Source: Dipylidium caninum (lineage: Eukaryota > Platyhelminthes > Cestoda > Cyclophyllidea > Dipylidiidae). Taken from it: DNA of 64,000 nucleotides. The stretch lies in NCBI GenBank assembly GCA_017562135.1, contig QEYB01001654.1, forward strand, positions 248,001-312,000, read 5' to 3'. The notes under the pieces are model-generated. The model worked only from the letters and a program-made list of their open reading frames with translations. It was not told where the DNA came from and searched no databases. Positions 1-11,722 of the stretch are shown in pieces. The translations under genes and the position numbers were made by a program. Each line of letters opens with the position of its first letter. Position 1 is the first letter of the stretch.

Positions 1-599
1 TTCGTTATAGATTTTGGCGAAATTATTCATATGAAACGTTTTCTCTCGCGCGTTTACGTGAATTCCCTGTTTTGACAAAATTTGTTAGCACCTTATTTCA
101 GCTTGCATACCAATGAGCTAAGTTTTATTATGGAGTAAAAAGTGCATAGCTTCAGGATAATCATCATACAAATGAAGGATGTAAACCAAAGAACGCAAAA
201 TTATGTTTATAGATAAGTTTGACCCATGATAAATAAAAGTATAGTCCAAATGTCGGAACTCTTCTAACGTACTGCAGAATTTTCAATTTTCTGTAACGCA
301 TCAAAATTAACCATATATGAATTCCTCCAATTTTGGCGATATTTGTAACTAAATTAACTTAATAGGCAATATTCCACCCTAATTCAGTGTTATGTTTGGA
401 GATTTTGTCTTTCATTCCACTATTTTATGTCTAAGGTCTTTCGATATGCTTTTTTGACCATGGCTCCGATAAATGATGGTCGCAGACCAACATTTAGTCT
501 AATATGCCCACATCTTCGTCTCAGTTCACTACCAAGGCCACCCTATCAAGGTACTTACGGGTCATATAGGAAGGTGGTTAGATTACTTCTTGTTTAGCC
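1..599. other. 5' flank, no gene seen
   Basis: AT-rich sequence upstream of the tegumental protein gene. I see no coding exon or repeat. It presumably holds the promoter and 5' UTR of the next gene, but I cannot point to a specific element. Confidence 0.5.
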
Positions 600-1388
600 A
601 TGTTGCAAACAGAAAGCTTGCAGAGAAGCTTCTTGTCGGCCTATGCCGAAATCGACCTACATCAACGTGGCTGTATTACACATGACGACCTTAAAAAATT
701 CGCGGAAAATGCCAATCTCCCTGATTCTTTCACGGAAGTAAATTAATCTTTTTACTTTGATGGCCTTTTTTCCCTTCATGTTGTAGAGGTGGATCACACT
801 ATTTGATCCCGAAAGAACTGGCAGCTTCACTTACGAACATTTCTGTGAGGTCATTGGTCTGAACAAGAAAAATCCCGCGTAAGTGAGCACTTCACACATC
901 AATTAATTTCAGTCCCGTCCATATTGTGATTTCCTATTGAACAACTATGTTCGCGGGTTGACATACGCTTTAAATCCCGGTTTTGAATGACAAATAAATT
1001 AATGTTTTCACAAGTGGTGTCTCCGCTGATATTTAGGATCTTGTGACGTGTGCTTTACAGATCTCCTGCACCAACGCATATTAAAGAGACGATTGAATAC
1101 AAATGTTCCCTATCTCCGAAGCAGAGGTCCGATGTAACGAAATACCTGGATAAGGACTTTAATGTTGAAGATTCGAGCGGTTCGATGCAACAGATGCTAT
1201 TACACCTGGACAAACAACATGGTCCACGTTGGCGCTGTCGCGTTCTTCTTGACGAAAAGAACATTCCGGCTGTGGACGCTATCAATAAGCAGGTCTACGC
1301 CTTTAGTCCCGACGGTGGAGCTCATAAATACCTCATCTGGCGTCAAAAGGAAAAACGGAGTGGTGGTTGTTGTGCTTGCTTTGTCTAG
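600..1388 (+). CDS. Tegumental EF-hand / dynein light chain (TAL-type) protein
   Basis: Three exons, 600-737, 787-878 and 1061-1388, join in frame to 185 residues. The N-terminal half carries two EF-hand-like loops, the second around DPERTGSFTYEHF. The C-terminal half is a dynein light chain fold (SPKQRSDVTKYLDKDF through HKYLIWRQ). This combination defines the tegument-allergen-like proteins of flatworms, which are associated with the syncytial surface and membrane or vesicle traffic. Both EF loops look degenerate: the second has His where the last calcium-binding acid is expected, and the first has His and Arg at binding positions. Calcium binding is therefore doubtful. The protein ends in a cysteine cluster (GGCCACFV), which is not a CaaX box but could be acylated; that is inference. 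A possible AATAAA follows at 1487. Confidence 0.88.
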
Positions 1389-1486
1389 GAATTAAATTTT
1401 CTCTGTCACCCACTCACCGCTAAAAGGCACATTTTATTACATAGTCTATACCTCTATTACTTATGCCAGTTTTTTTGGGAATCACT

Positions 1487-1492
1487 AATAAA
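1487..1492 (+). terminator. Candidate polyadenylation signal AATAAA
   Basis: A canonical AATAAA lies about 100 bases after the TAL stop codon, on the same strand. Its position fits a 3' UTR end, but the base composition makes chance occurrence possible. Confidence 0.45.
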
Positions 1493-3054
1493 TGTTTTCG
1501 TTGATCCGATTCTTGAAATATTTATTGAGAAGATTGCTGCATGGTGCTTTAGCTCACAGGTATTACTACTTTCCTGATTTTAACTCAAGCCTTCATTGTC
1601 AACTTTGGGGCTTAATTGTGATAAACGGAATTTAACCTTGTTATTGAGAGATTGTACTTACTGGATGGCGAAGCCCAAGTGAGTACCCTTACTCACTCTT
1701 GAACTTGCGATGAAAATTCATTCTTAGCAGGTGTAATCGCGGCGCCCATATCCCCCTCCGTTACAGTCCGCACAGCAAAAAAAGCATCATAAATTAGTAA
1801 AAAGTCTATAATTTCTACTATCCCTCTGGGAATGACCAAAGATGTTATTAATTAGTGAAACTCCTGACGACAAAGTGATCTAAGTGGGAGGACAAAAGGT
1901 AGACTATAACACACGGCTGTACTCATTATATTTAATAGCAACCTGAATTTTGGTAATAATGGTAGAAAATAAGAAGACAGTAAGAATGCGCCTGTGACGG
2001 GGCAAAAGCCGGTTGTACAAACTCTTTACTTCCCTGTTAAGTACTAATATCATATAACAGTTGAAATTGTTTTTCATAAATTCACTTGAATACAATCCAC
2101 TCCCATAATCACCCACCTCGTCCGTTTAGCAACCGTGTCTATAGCATTAGAGGTGAGGAGGTAATTGAAGGTGGAAGGAGTGATCGCTGGACCACGAAGT
2201 TGAAGTAAACTTATCATTCAGGCGATCACCTATGCCCTATATACACACAACACAAACTACTTTAATCAACAGGTTGGATGTACATTCTGCTGTATGTTAA
2301 CAAAATTCTACTTCTGAGTACGAAACACTTAACTGACGGTGGAAATGCGTTTACCGCTTCGAGCGTAAATGCGAACAATCACTCTCATCAACTTTCAACC
2401 CACTATGGTATCAATGATAAAGTTCATTACTAAGGCCTCATCTCGGCAGAGAATTCGCCATCACAGGAACGCGAAATTGCACCCGAAGTATGTTTAAGAC
2501 TCGCTTTTGAGATTTGATTTCACGACCCCCACGCTTCAGCTCCTTATTCCGACTCGACACCACAACATAGGTGAAGACACTTTCAAGTAGATTCACCGAC
2601 TCCCTACGGAATTTGATTGAAGACTGTCCCGACAGCCTCAAGCAACTTCATAACGTCCTAGCCGCCAAATCTCCAGCAACTTCTGACAGCAAATTAAGAA
2701 GCATGCCAACAATTCTCACATATTTTATTTTCTGGATTTTCTTGCAGTTAAATTTGTTCTGACTCAACTGCCTTACTACCAAATTATACTGAAATAACAC
2801 TTCACCCACAAGGGGAATAACACTCTGCCATTGGTTGTTTTTATTTCAATAGCCACTGGAGGGCAAATAGTAAATACTTAAGTAAAAACTTTTTCTCGTT
2901 TCACCGGTCCCCAAAAAATCTTGTAAAAATTATACTCCGTCCCGTTAGCTTAAGTATAGCAAACATCTGTCCCCTAAAATCAAACCACTGAGGAGCAACA
3001 ACGATCTGTATTCTGAGGTAAATCACAGTCATGTTATAACTGTTGTTGCCCCAG
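1493..3054. other. Intergenic, no supported gene
   Basis: AT-rich. An open frame on the plus strand at about 2569-2762 (residues such as RFTDSLRNLIEDCPDSLKQL) looks protein-like for about 40 residues. It has no recognisable family and no clear partner exons, so I do not call it a gene. Confidence 0.4.
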
Positions 3055-5200
3055 TCAAGACCACACCTTGGTCCAAATGTTAGTGATTGGATCATAGCGC
3101 TCTACAAGATGTAGGCCAGTAACGCCATCCTGTCCACCGACGGCATGGAGGAAACCATCGAGGACGCCAACACCGTTAGTCCTATAAGTGTTAGTGGGAG
3201 CTACGTCGCAAGACCAGAGGCTCGTTTGTGGATCCTATCCAACAGAGGGCAACCAAAAATGGAGTTTAATCGAAACAGGATATGCCTTTGCAAATGAAAT
3301 ATTACAACTGGATCACGCACCGAAATTCGGTTTTCAATAATTTAGAGGATATTACATTATTAGTTTGATAAAACATAAAATCCAATAGTCGGATTTCACA
3401 AAATTAAGGAAGGATTCCTTGTGGTAACGAGTTTATTCTAAGCGATTAGATAGAGCCAGTACTGAAAAGAAGCACAAATTTGGGCTGCAAATCATATTTT
3501 AAACGCTGTCTCCAACCTGGATGGTAAAAATGTCATTACCTGCCGACTAGATAAATTGCAATATTTGAGAAAAAACTTTGTTTTTTATTCTATAACTAGT
3601 GGAGATCTGTATTCGAGGATGAATGCATCAGAAGCGACTCTTAATAGACATTGCATAGTTGAGAACAATACTCACTGTTCTTCTCCCCAACTTGCAGTTT
3701 TGGAAAAATACGAATTACTGAGGCGAAAAGCTGGTAAGATTGATGAAACGGGTACCTTAGTAAATCAGTGACATCGGGATCAAGATTCGTGGGCATAATG
3801 TTTGCGATTAACTAAAAAATAACATCTCAATGAGCTTGCTAACACATCCCCCATGAAACAAATAGCAACCATTTAAGATATTCACCTTTTTCGTGTATAG
3901 CAAAACATTATTTGAAAACATCCATAGAGACTAATCTAACTAAATGAGATATTTAGTAAGCATAAAACATCCAACCAGATAGTGGCAATTCTAATTTAAT
4001 GAAACCCGTAGATACACCATATCACCCTAGAAGTGGATAACTATAGTGGTACCAAGGGTTAAATGAATTTAGGTAACTTGTTCGAAATATGCTAATGATA
4101 GGACTATCAGTAAAGAAAAAAGTGACTAAATAGTCAAAAACTTAATATCGATATATCTGTGAACCAGGATGTCGAATATCAAATTATCGTAAACCTTTCA
4201 TTGGAGTTAAGATAGTTTTTCGCATCATGTACTCCAACGGCATGAAGAAGGTCATTGATCACGCCGACGCCACATCTCTGTTGATTCAGCGGCGCAACAA
4301 GGGTTCATGCGCGACAACCTGGATCGAAGTGTTCACCCGAGGCGATAGCATCGCCTGAACACCATTCGCCCACCACAAACAATACTTCTCCCATTGTCAA
4401 GGGACTCCACTGTTTCATCTGTGTGCATTGCAAGTGCGCCCGTTCCTGTGGTAATAGGAGGTAGTCTTTTGCCTCATTAACAATGTCACGACAAAACGCG
4501 TTAGAACGAATCAGTCTATTAGCTCTGACAACATTGAATAAGAAATTGGGTGAAAGCACAGGCAAGAGCACATGTTGGAGGAGGAGAGGAAGGTGCTTCT
4601 GCCTTGAGTCAGGATCATGCTGCAGCCAACGGAGCATAGTATGGTAAACTTGTTCCTCATTTCGAACATTAAGGTTGTCTGAACTCAGCAAATCAATCAA
4701 TTGGGAGAGGGGCAGCAGACAAAACTCTTCCGATTCGACCACTTCCTGCGAAAGAAATTGCATTAAAAAGAATCCAACAAAAAGACTAAGTTAATCAAGT
4801 CGGTACCGTAAATTTTTGATACACAAATTGGTTGGCGAGACGCATCAAATCCGTGCAAGAGTGAATATCCGCGAAGGCACGAATGCCAAGGCAGTTAGAA
4901 GGATCCAGTTGACGCTTAAGAAACTCACAACAAACGAGTTTTATCTCGATCATTTGCAGTAAACATGCAGCCGAGAGTAGATTTTGTACATTCCTCTCCT
5001 CCACTTGAATCCTACTAGTGTAACAAAGTCCACCAATGCCTCAACAGCATCGGGGTCCAGGTCATAAATTTTAATCTATTACTCACAGGTATAAACAACA
5101 TTCCCGCCTCAACTTGTTTCTATTCAGTCAATTCTAACGTGAATAGGGCTTTGAAATATGAGGCAGAATAGGCAGCAAAACAATTCGACATTGCAGAGTT
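3055..5200 (-). pseudogene. KLHL20-like BTB-BACK-kelch pseudogene
   Basis: The minus strand carries most of a KLHL20-type substrate adaptor for Cullin-3 ubiquitin ligases: a BTB end (AAYSASYFKALFTLELTE), the BACK domain (4305-5004) and parts of about three kelch blades. It is broken in several places: TAG at 5120-5122 in the BTB; a one-base loss near 5024-5028, where DF and [11 protein letters not shown] fall in different frames; TGA at 4305-4307 at the conserved Trp of the first blade, with homology continuing in frame after it; a stop after NERFTII; TAG just before [14 protein letters not shown]; and TGA at 3055-3057. The last blades are missing. One intron (4746-4806, GT-AG, phase 0) is intact, so this is a decayed duplicate, not a retrocopy. 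One lesion could be an assembly error; several together argue for a pseudogene. A serine-rich open frame upstream (5341-5751) may be noise. Confidence 0.8.
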
Positions 5201-6546
5201 AGATGATAGTGATTAGAAGAGGTAGATGCGGTGACATCATTTAGGAATAGAGAATGAAGATGAGATGTCCTCTCGAAGTCAAAGTAATCAGATGAATGGT
5301 CCCGATCATCTATGTGTTTCGCGCGACATGAAGGTTCGAATCACGAAGGGAACTTGTCTGGTTTGCGAAACCGTGCAGTGAAGTTATTCCTTATAGGTGA
5401 ATTGGTCGAAGAACGGAAATTGTGAGATGGTACAGCGGTAACAAATGACGGCACCCCGGCGAGGCGTAGAGTAGGGCTGGGATGATGGTCATAAAGGCTA
5501 TCTTGAGACGAGTATGAAGGATAAGGTACATCAGGAAACGCTTGAGAAAGAGGAGTGGGACTATTGTTGGAGGAACTTGCAGAAGAACTTATTAAAATAC
5601 CCACTTCACTTGGAAAGTGTGATAGCATAGTGGCGTTCGTTTGCAAATTTGGAAATACCGAAAACGTAAGCGTGAGACATAACTCGGCAAACTCAGTGCT
5701 ACATAACAGAAACAGTTTCCCAGTTGGAAGAGAATATGGGGAAGTTCTCAAAAAAGTTACGCAAAACAGGTCAGAGTAAAATACGAAAATGCGTTAGGTG
5801 GAGACGATTTAACTGGTTTAAACGAAAAACATTACGACATGCCGTGAGTCACTAACAAAAATAGATAAAATAAAACACCGTAGGTAGGGTATAAAACCAA
5901 GTGATTGCAAAAGCAAGGTCCTTCTAACGTATCGCCTTTACGATATCCTAAAGCGGCGAGTTCGGGCTTTAACGAAGTTCATTTTGCGTTCGGCAATGGG
6001 CAGTTACATAAGGATGAACAACAATCTCTCGCAGCTGATTGCTGGTGAATTGGTGTGAGGGGATTGGAAGGGTTTCTCCCGCCTGCGCCTGACCAAGTTA
6101 ACACTTTGCTATGTTAGCTCGGATAAATCCCTGAAATAAAACAAAATTGCAGTAGTTATTTCAACGACGCCAAAAATCATTAAAAAAAACTTTTTATTTT
6201 TTTTTGGATCGAGAGGACACAATATTTTAAGATCATACGCCTCATCGGAGGTTAGTTCTTGATTAAAGGCGCCGGTATGAAGGAACCTTTTTTTAATATA
6301 AGTGTAGTCGTATTTCGCGCATATGTGAGAACGTAAACCCACTTCAATTACGCGTTCATTCAAATCTGGTCACTTTTTTCGACATCGTTCTATACTTTAA
6401 ATATTAGTAGAGCACGTGTTTTTTACGCTAGATTTTAAAACTATACCCAACTCTACTATCCAACTTAACTGGAGTGTGCAAAGACCCGGATCGCTCGAAC
6501 GGTTCAGACAACCGCGTTTACCTGCCGTTGAGGCTTCGTCGACCCA
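5201..6546. other. Spacer between KLHL20 pseudogene and MRPL38
   Basis: Contains a serine-rich minus-strand open frame (5341-5751) that could be old 5' sequence of the pseudogene, and a TATA-like GTATAAAA near 5889. No gene can be supported. The last part must include the MRPL38 promoter. Confidence 0.4.
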
Positions 6547-8643
6547 ATGACACTGAGGAGGTCGGTTCTTGGCATGTTGCGGAGATGCCCAGAAGCAACA
6601 AAATTTTTTCGTCGATACTACTGGCATAGGATGGGTTATAAACCGCGAAATATTGAGCCAGGTTCTTTCCCATATCCTAAGAGACAAGTGCCTGTTTGTG
6701 GCCAAAAGTCATTCAATGAACGAATTAAAGGTATTTTAATCTGATGGGCTGGAGCTTTAGACATTATGTCAGACGGAAGGCCCGACTCCACTATTGAACC
6801 TGTTAATATTGGTTTCCAGTTTGATCCGCCAAAACGGATTGCAAAAGTCGCTAAGAAAATTGATCTTGAGCCTTTGGCTCGTCGCTGGCAACTTAAACTA
6901 CCAGTAACTGACATCCACAATCCGGAGGAGGATTACGAATTACCCACTCGTAGATTCCTTGCTGCAAATCACTATGGCATTTTTAATGACCTTTTCGGTT
7001 CACATCATTATTTCATGCCCGTCGTTGATATTCCTGTTTACTTTCCTCTTGCGGACTCTACCGACGTACTTCCTGTGTACTGCGGAAACCACATTTCCCC
7101 AAGAAATTCGATGGTATTTTCCGTTGCGAGCATTTGACACCATTTTAATTTGATTACATGTTATAATGTTTTCATATTTCAGTGTGAACCGCTTGTGGAC
7201 TTTTCACGATTTCCCAAAGACTCATTTTGGACATTAACCATGACTTCTCCTGATGAACCCCTCTCAAATGAACATAATTCACAGCAAGCTGAATATGTTC
7301 ATTGGATGGTGTATGTGGAAATATCACTTGACCATGTTTTACATTTTATATTTTCGTAATCGTCCTTTGCGATTTTTTAGAGCCAATATAACTCCGGAAG
7401 TCTGTCAAGACAATATGCCTAAAGAGGGCGATCTAATTGTCGACTATCTTCCGCCTTTACCTTATTTCGGAACTGGTTTTCATCGCTACGTTTTTCTTCT
7501 GTATCGACAACACCATGGTCCCATTGATTTGAATAAAGAGATGCGTGGTCATGTGAAAGAGTACGTTTTATTCGGTACCACAACTCAATGAACTTTTACA
7601 GATTGTTTCATGAACACTTCATTCGTGTTTGTAGAAGTTATCACGAGGAACGTCTTTTTAGAACTGAAGATTTCTACCGGCGTTACCAAGACTCGCTAAC
7701 CCCGGCGGGTGTGGCATTTTTCCAGGCTTCTTGGGATGTATCGGTTACGTCTTACTTACGCAAAAATTTCCCCAGTTAGTGGAAAAAACTATTTAGATCC
7801 ACTCTTCTTATTGTCGAATCAATTACATAGTCGATTAGTATATTCTCATTGGCGTTACAACGGTTATTTTTCCACTAAGACCCTTACGACACGCGTAAAT
7901 CCTGGTTACGACTACAGTGACCACTTGTAAATCTTGCTATTATTAACGTAATCTTGCTTTCCATGTACCCAAAAATCCGTTATGGCATTTGTCCTTGAAC
8001 TAACATCGTTAGCATGGGGAAATGCTGTTTAGTTCACTTCGTTTGTATTTCCAGTATGGGATTTTTTGACTAACTTGTTTGTCCTCCTAATAGACCATAA
8101 ATAACATTATGCACACACCGGTTGTAGTGTAACCATTGAGTTTTACCTTCCTCACCTTTTTTTTCCAAATCGACTTCAATATTTGTTGACTTCTTTTTTA
8201 GCCTTCATTCTAACCGCTATTTTTTATTACCCCTTCTTTGTTTAGAAATCAACGAACCTATCTTCGAAATTCAATTTCCAAATGAACTGCCACCGCCACA
8301 GTCACGATTCCCTTTGACTAACACATGGTTTCATCCACGCCGTCATCCTTGGGGTCTCCCCTTGGCCAATAGTCGTTTGGGTGTGCATGAGGATGTCTCC
8401 TTTGATGTCTACCTCGACCGTTACCGTGATCGACGTGAAATGGATCAAGAATTGGTTCACCAACGGCTTTCCAACGAAGGAAATCCTCTGGATCCAGATC
8501 ACCCGAGGTCCCAGTCTCCCTATCCCCTAGCCAGTCCACCTCTTTCCTCTGATCGCGAGGTACCTTCCTGGTGGAAGCAACAGGAAATTCAAAAACGTCT
8601 ACGCAAAGGCCGATGGGCCCAACTCGAGGGTCATGAGGACTAA
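6547..8643 (+). CDS. MRPL38: Large mitochondrial ribosomal subunit protein mL38 (MRPL38)
   Basis: Six exons (6547-6730, 6773-7113, 7183-7310, 7381-7560, 7602-7774, 8246-8643) give 467 residues. The family is recognised by the phosphatidylethanolamine-binding-protein-like core: [55 protein letters not shown] and the C-terminal [19 protein letters not shown]. mL38 is a structural protein at the central protuberance of the mitochondrial large subunit. The basic N-terminus ([13 protein letters not shown]) suits a mitochondrial presequence. The first intron has two in-frame acceptors, at 6760 (a 30-nt intron) and 6772 (42 nt); the choice changes the protein by four residues. The C-terminus has an extra charged tail of about 70 residues compared with the human protein. 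The stop lies only 69 bases from the stop of STOML1 on the other strand. Confidence 0.93.
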
Positions 8644-8712
8644 ACATAAAAGCACCTTGTATTTTAACTTATGAGATAAAACAAGTTCTTTAGTGTGGAT
8701 AAATTGTGCACT

Positions 8713-11700
8713 TTAGATGAGTTGGAGGAGGAAACGCAGTTTTCCGAGAGCAATGGGGCTTCCTGTAAGACGGATTTGTGACTTCTTCAAGGCGTCTTTC
8801 AGATCCAGATGTCCATCCAAAGTTTGGAAGAGGTTGAATTCCGTTATGTGGACAGTAGCGGAAGGCTTTTTAGAGTTGAGAACACCTCGTTCACTTTTGC
8901 CTGAGGAAAGAGGGTGCTTTTTAACGAAATCTTTCGGCACCTTAGATCCTATTTGCAAATATGAACGCTAAAGTCCAAAGAGAGTTGGTTTCTCCATCTG
9001 GTGAGTGAATGATAGAAAATGTTCCTTATCATGAAAGGCTTTCGATGACTACTATCCGGTATGATTGGATGACTTAAGATGCTCAAAGCTTCAGCGTTTC
9101 CAAAGTATGGTTCACCCACCTGTCTCGGAGTCCATGTAGAACGCGGCCACATGTTTTCCCTCTTGATTGATGTCCGAGTTATAAACGTAGACCTGAAGAC
9201 TCGTGTCTTGAAGCGCTGCTCGGGCTCGATCATTATTCAGATAAACTAGGCCTCTGGATATAGATCGTTCAACTACCTCCTCTACTTTGCCTTGATTTGT
9301 CTCGTCTCGTTCACCACAAGTTGACACTATCACTTTCGTCGTGGAGGAACTGACATCCTGGAGTTCCTCCGAGGATGCTATTTGATTTATAATCGCGGCG
9401 AAATGCGTCGATACTCTTTGGCCATCGGTACCACTTACGTCTCCACCAACCAGCAGTGGCGAAATACTCGCGATTTTTTTTCCCAGTTTTCGAAAATCGA
9501 TGCTCCGAGTGGCGTAATAGTTAATTGGAGGTTCTTTTACGGATTTGACTTCAGACCTAGGCGAAGGGAGTAGGTGTTAATCAATTAAAACATGAGAAAA
9601 CCGGCCAAGATGAAGTTGCCAATGAACCTACAATTTTACTTCTAGAATCTGAATTCCGTAAGACGAACAGTACGAATTAACAGATGCCTAGGAAAAAAAT
9701 AATATTAAATGCGACAGTTGGAGGTCAGATGGGCTGTTAACTGGCAAATCAAATAATTACACAGGTTTAGTTTACTGTAAATGCCGAGTGAGGAAACTAT
9801 TTTAAATTTGAGGGATAGTCCAGGCATCGAACAGGTTCTGGACAAGCACTTTATTGGACTAACTCTTATAAGTGCCGAGCCTGACAGTCACGTAAATAGT
9901 ACGCGCAGAATTGCGCAAATAACTTGGAGCCTTATTAAAGGAATGGTTATCTTAGGTAACCGCTTTCAGCAAAGAATAGAAACTTTTGGTTGAATGAAGA
10001 TAAGTTACTCGAATTTCAATCGAAATATCTGGCAACGCATGACCGGAGATGATGTCATCCCATTGGATTCGACTAACAGCAGTCGAAATTGCTAATTGGG
10101 ATGTCTTGAGCACCAAATCATGAGGGTCACGAGCCCCATAAGTTACAGCTGATTCTGCCTCGACTATGTGGAAGAGCACAAGGCAACCGATTTCTACTTC
10201 ACCAGCATCGGCTGTTGGTGCCTAATAAGGAAAAGAAAATATAGCATCAGACTTACTAGTAATCCTCGACAGAGTGGCACGGTTTCGACTTATCAATCGC
10301 TATCACAGATATTTTTTAAAATATTTGTTCTTACAGAACATCGAAAGAACCTACAGAGTTTTATGATACCACATTATACCAAATCTTCGATTGCGTATTA
10401 GAGGTCTAGAAAGAAATAAGCTCAAATTCCGGCAATTTTCGTATTGCTAAGGATAGCGACTATCAAATGCAATACGTACAGATATTGGTTTCACTTTGAG
10501 TGTCTGTTCTGCCAGATCGACGACGTGACACTCATCCACAAACGGTAGAACCAAAATGCATCCTAAATTAGCGGTAACAGAAAATCCCAGTGTTTATGAT
10601 ATCAATATCGGCTACATTAAATTTCAATTCACATTATCAATTTAGTACAACTGTTGGCTTATTGGATGTACCCCAGCCCCGTCAATTAAGTGCCGACAAA
10701 TACAGTAGTGACTGTACGCTAAGAGAAATAAGGTTTGTAAAAGGGTCTATAACTACATATTTATTGCCTTCTAACCGTCTAATCGCGAATGTAAAAAAAT
10801 CGCTCAAAATATGTCATTCATCTCCAACACTACAGGATCTAGAAGGTTAGAATTTTTCTCACGACTTGGAAACTCATCCCAATCTAATATTCTTAAATGA
10901 GAGAACTTCAGTTAGAATTACCTGGACCTCTGAGCTTTTGCTTTCTTCCAAGTCGAAATGTGATTACTCTTTGGGTTTTTGATAATCTCTAAGTTTTTCG
11001 AGTAAAAAATAAATATGTGATAAGATCAACTGCTTATATGATAAGAAATAACTCAGCACATAATTCCTAAAGTAGTTAGGAAGTATGGTATGAAATGCAA
11101 TAAATCATACCCGTAGTTTTAATATTTATATATTGAAAGACTACTAAGGAAGAAGTATCAGAGAATTACCTTGAAACAGAATAAGGCAGTAATAGGAAAA
11201 GTTATTAGAAGGAGCAAAGAAGACAAAACAATTAAAACGTTGTGCAATCTGCCATTAATGGAACTGTGAAATTCTTCGTCCAGATCAGTCGGATATTTAG
11301 ATTCTAGAAGGTAAATCCGAATAAGAAAAGGATAACAAATTCTGAAAGTCAAAGAGCAAATTACCAATATGAAATGCACTTTCATAAGTGAATATAGACT
11401 GGTAATGTGCAGGGATGTCATCGTCAGACGAAACAATACTTTCTGTCTGATTTAATGACTTCATCATCAACTTCTTCTTCCTTTGATTCGATGTAATATC
11501 ATCAGCAAAGACGATTTCAGGCGTAAATTGGAAAGCATTACCGAATTTTAGAGGCATTTCAACTTGATCGTTAGAGGGATTTGATTCGGCTTGCTCAATT
11601 TTAGGGCAGGAAGCTTCATAACCGAACGTGTAGTGTTGCGTTGAAAGAGGAATTAATCCATATTCAACATCGCCACTTTCATTATTAGACCGGTTACGGC

Positions 11701-11722
11701 GAAGGCCACATGCCAACCACAT
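8713..11722 (-). CDS. STOML1: Stomatin-like protein 1 (SPFH + SCP2 domains, UNC-24 type)
   Basis: Eight exons, in transcript order 11365-11722, 11170-11303, 10922-10988, 10480-10562, 10009-10221, 9632-9687, 9120-9556 and 8713-8948, join with matching phases to 527 residues. A cytosolic N-terminus (1-141) is followed by a hydrophobic hairpin (142-163, LLLLITFPITALFCFK), an SPFH/prohibitin domain (about 165-310; RVITFRLGRKQKLRGP, LVLPFVDECHVVDL) and a C-terminal SCP2 sterol-carrier domain (ATVHITEFNLFQTLDGHLDL). SPFH plus SCP2 is diagnostic of STOML1/UNC-24, a membrane protein linked to late endosomes and cholesterol and, in worms, to mechanosensory channels. Tyr21 starts YGLIPL, matching the N-terminal YxxLPL sorting motif of vertebrate STOML1. 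The SPFH exons are short and only recognisable in context, so individual boundaries are less certain than the whole. Confidence 0.9.

Noticed and set aside
8946..8997. Alternative STOML1 splice acceptor at 8998 giving an earlier stop
   Set aside because: It keeps the frame but ends the protein after FANRI and deletes the SCP2 domain. The acceptor after gcaaatag gives a complete SCP2 fold.
9781..9993. Plus-strand open frame of 70 codons within STOML1
   Set aside because: It overlaps a STOML1 intron on the other strand and has no homology or splice support.
11158..11436. Reading the 92-codon minus-strand frame as a separate membrane protein
   Set aside because: Its first third is the intron before STOML1 exon 2; the remainder is the STOML1 membrane hairpin.
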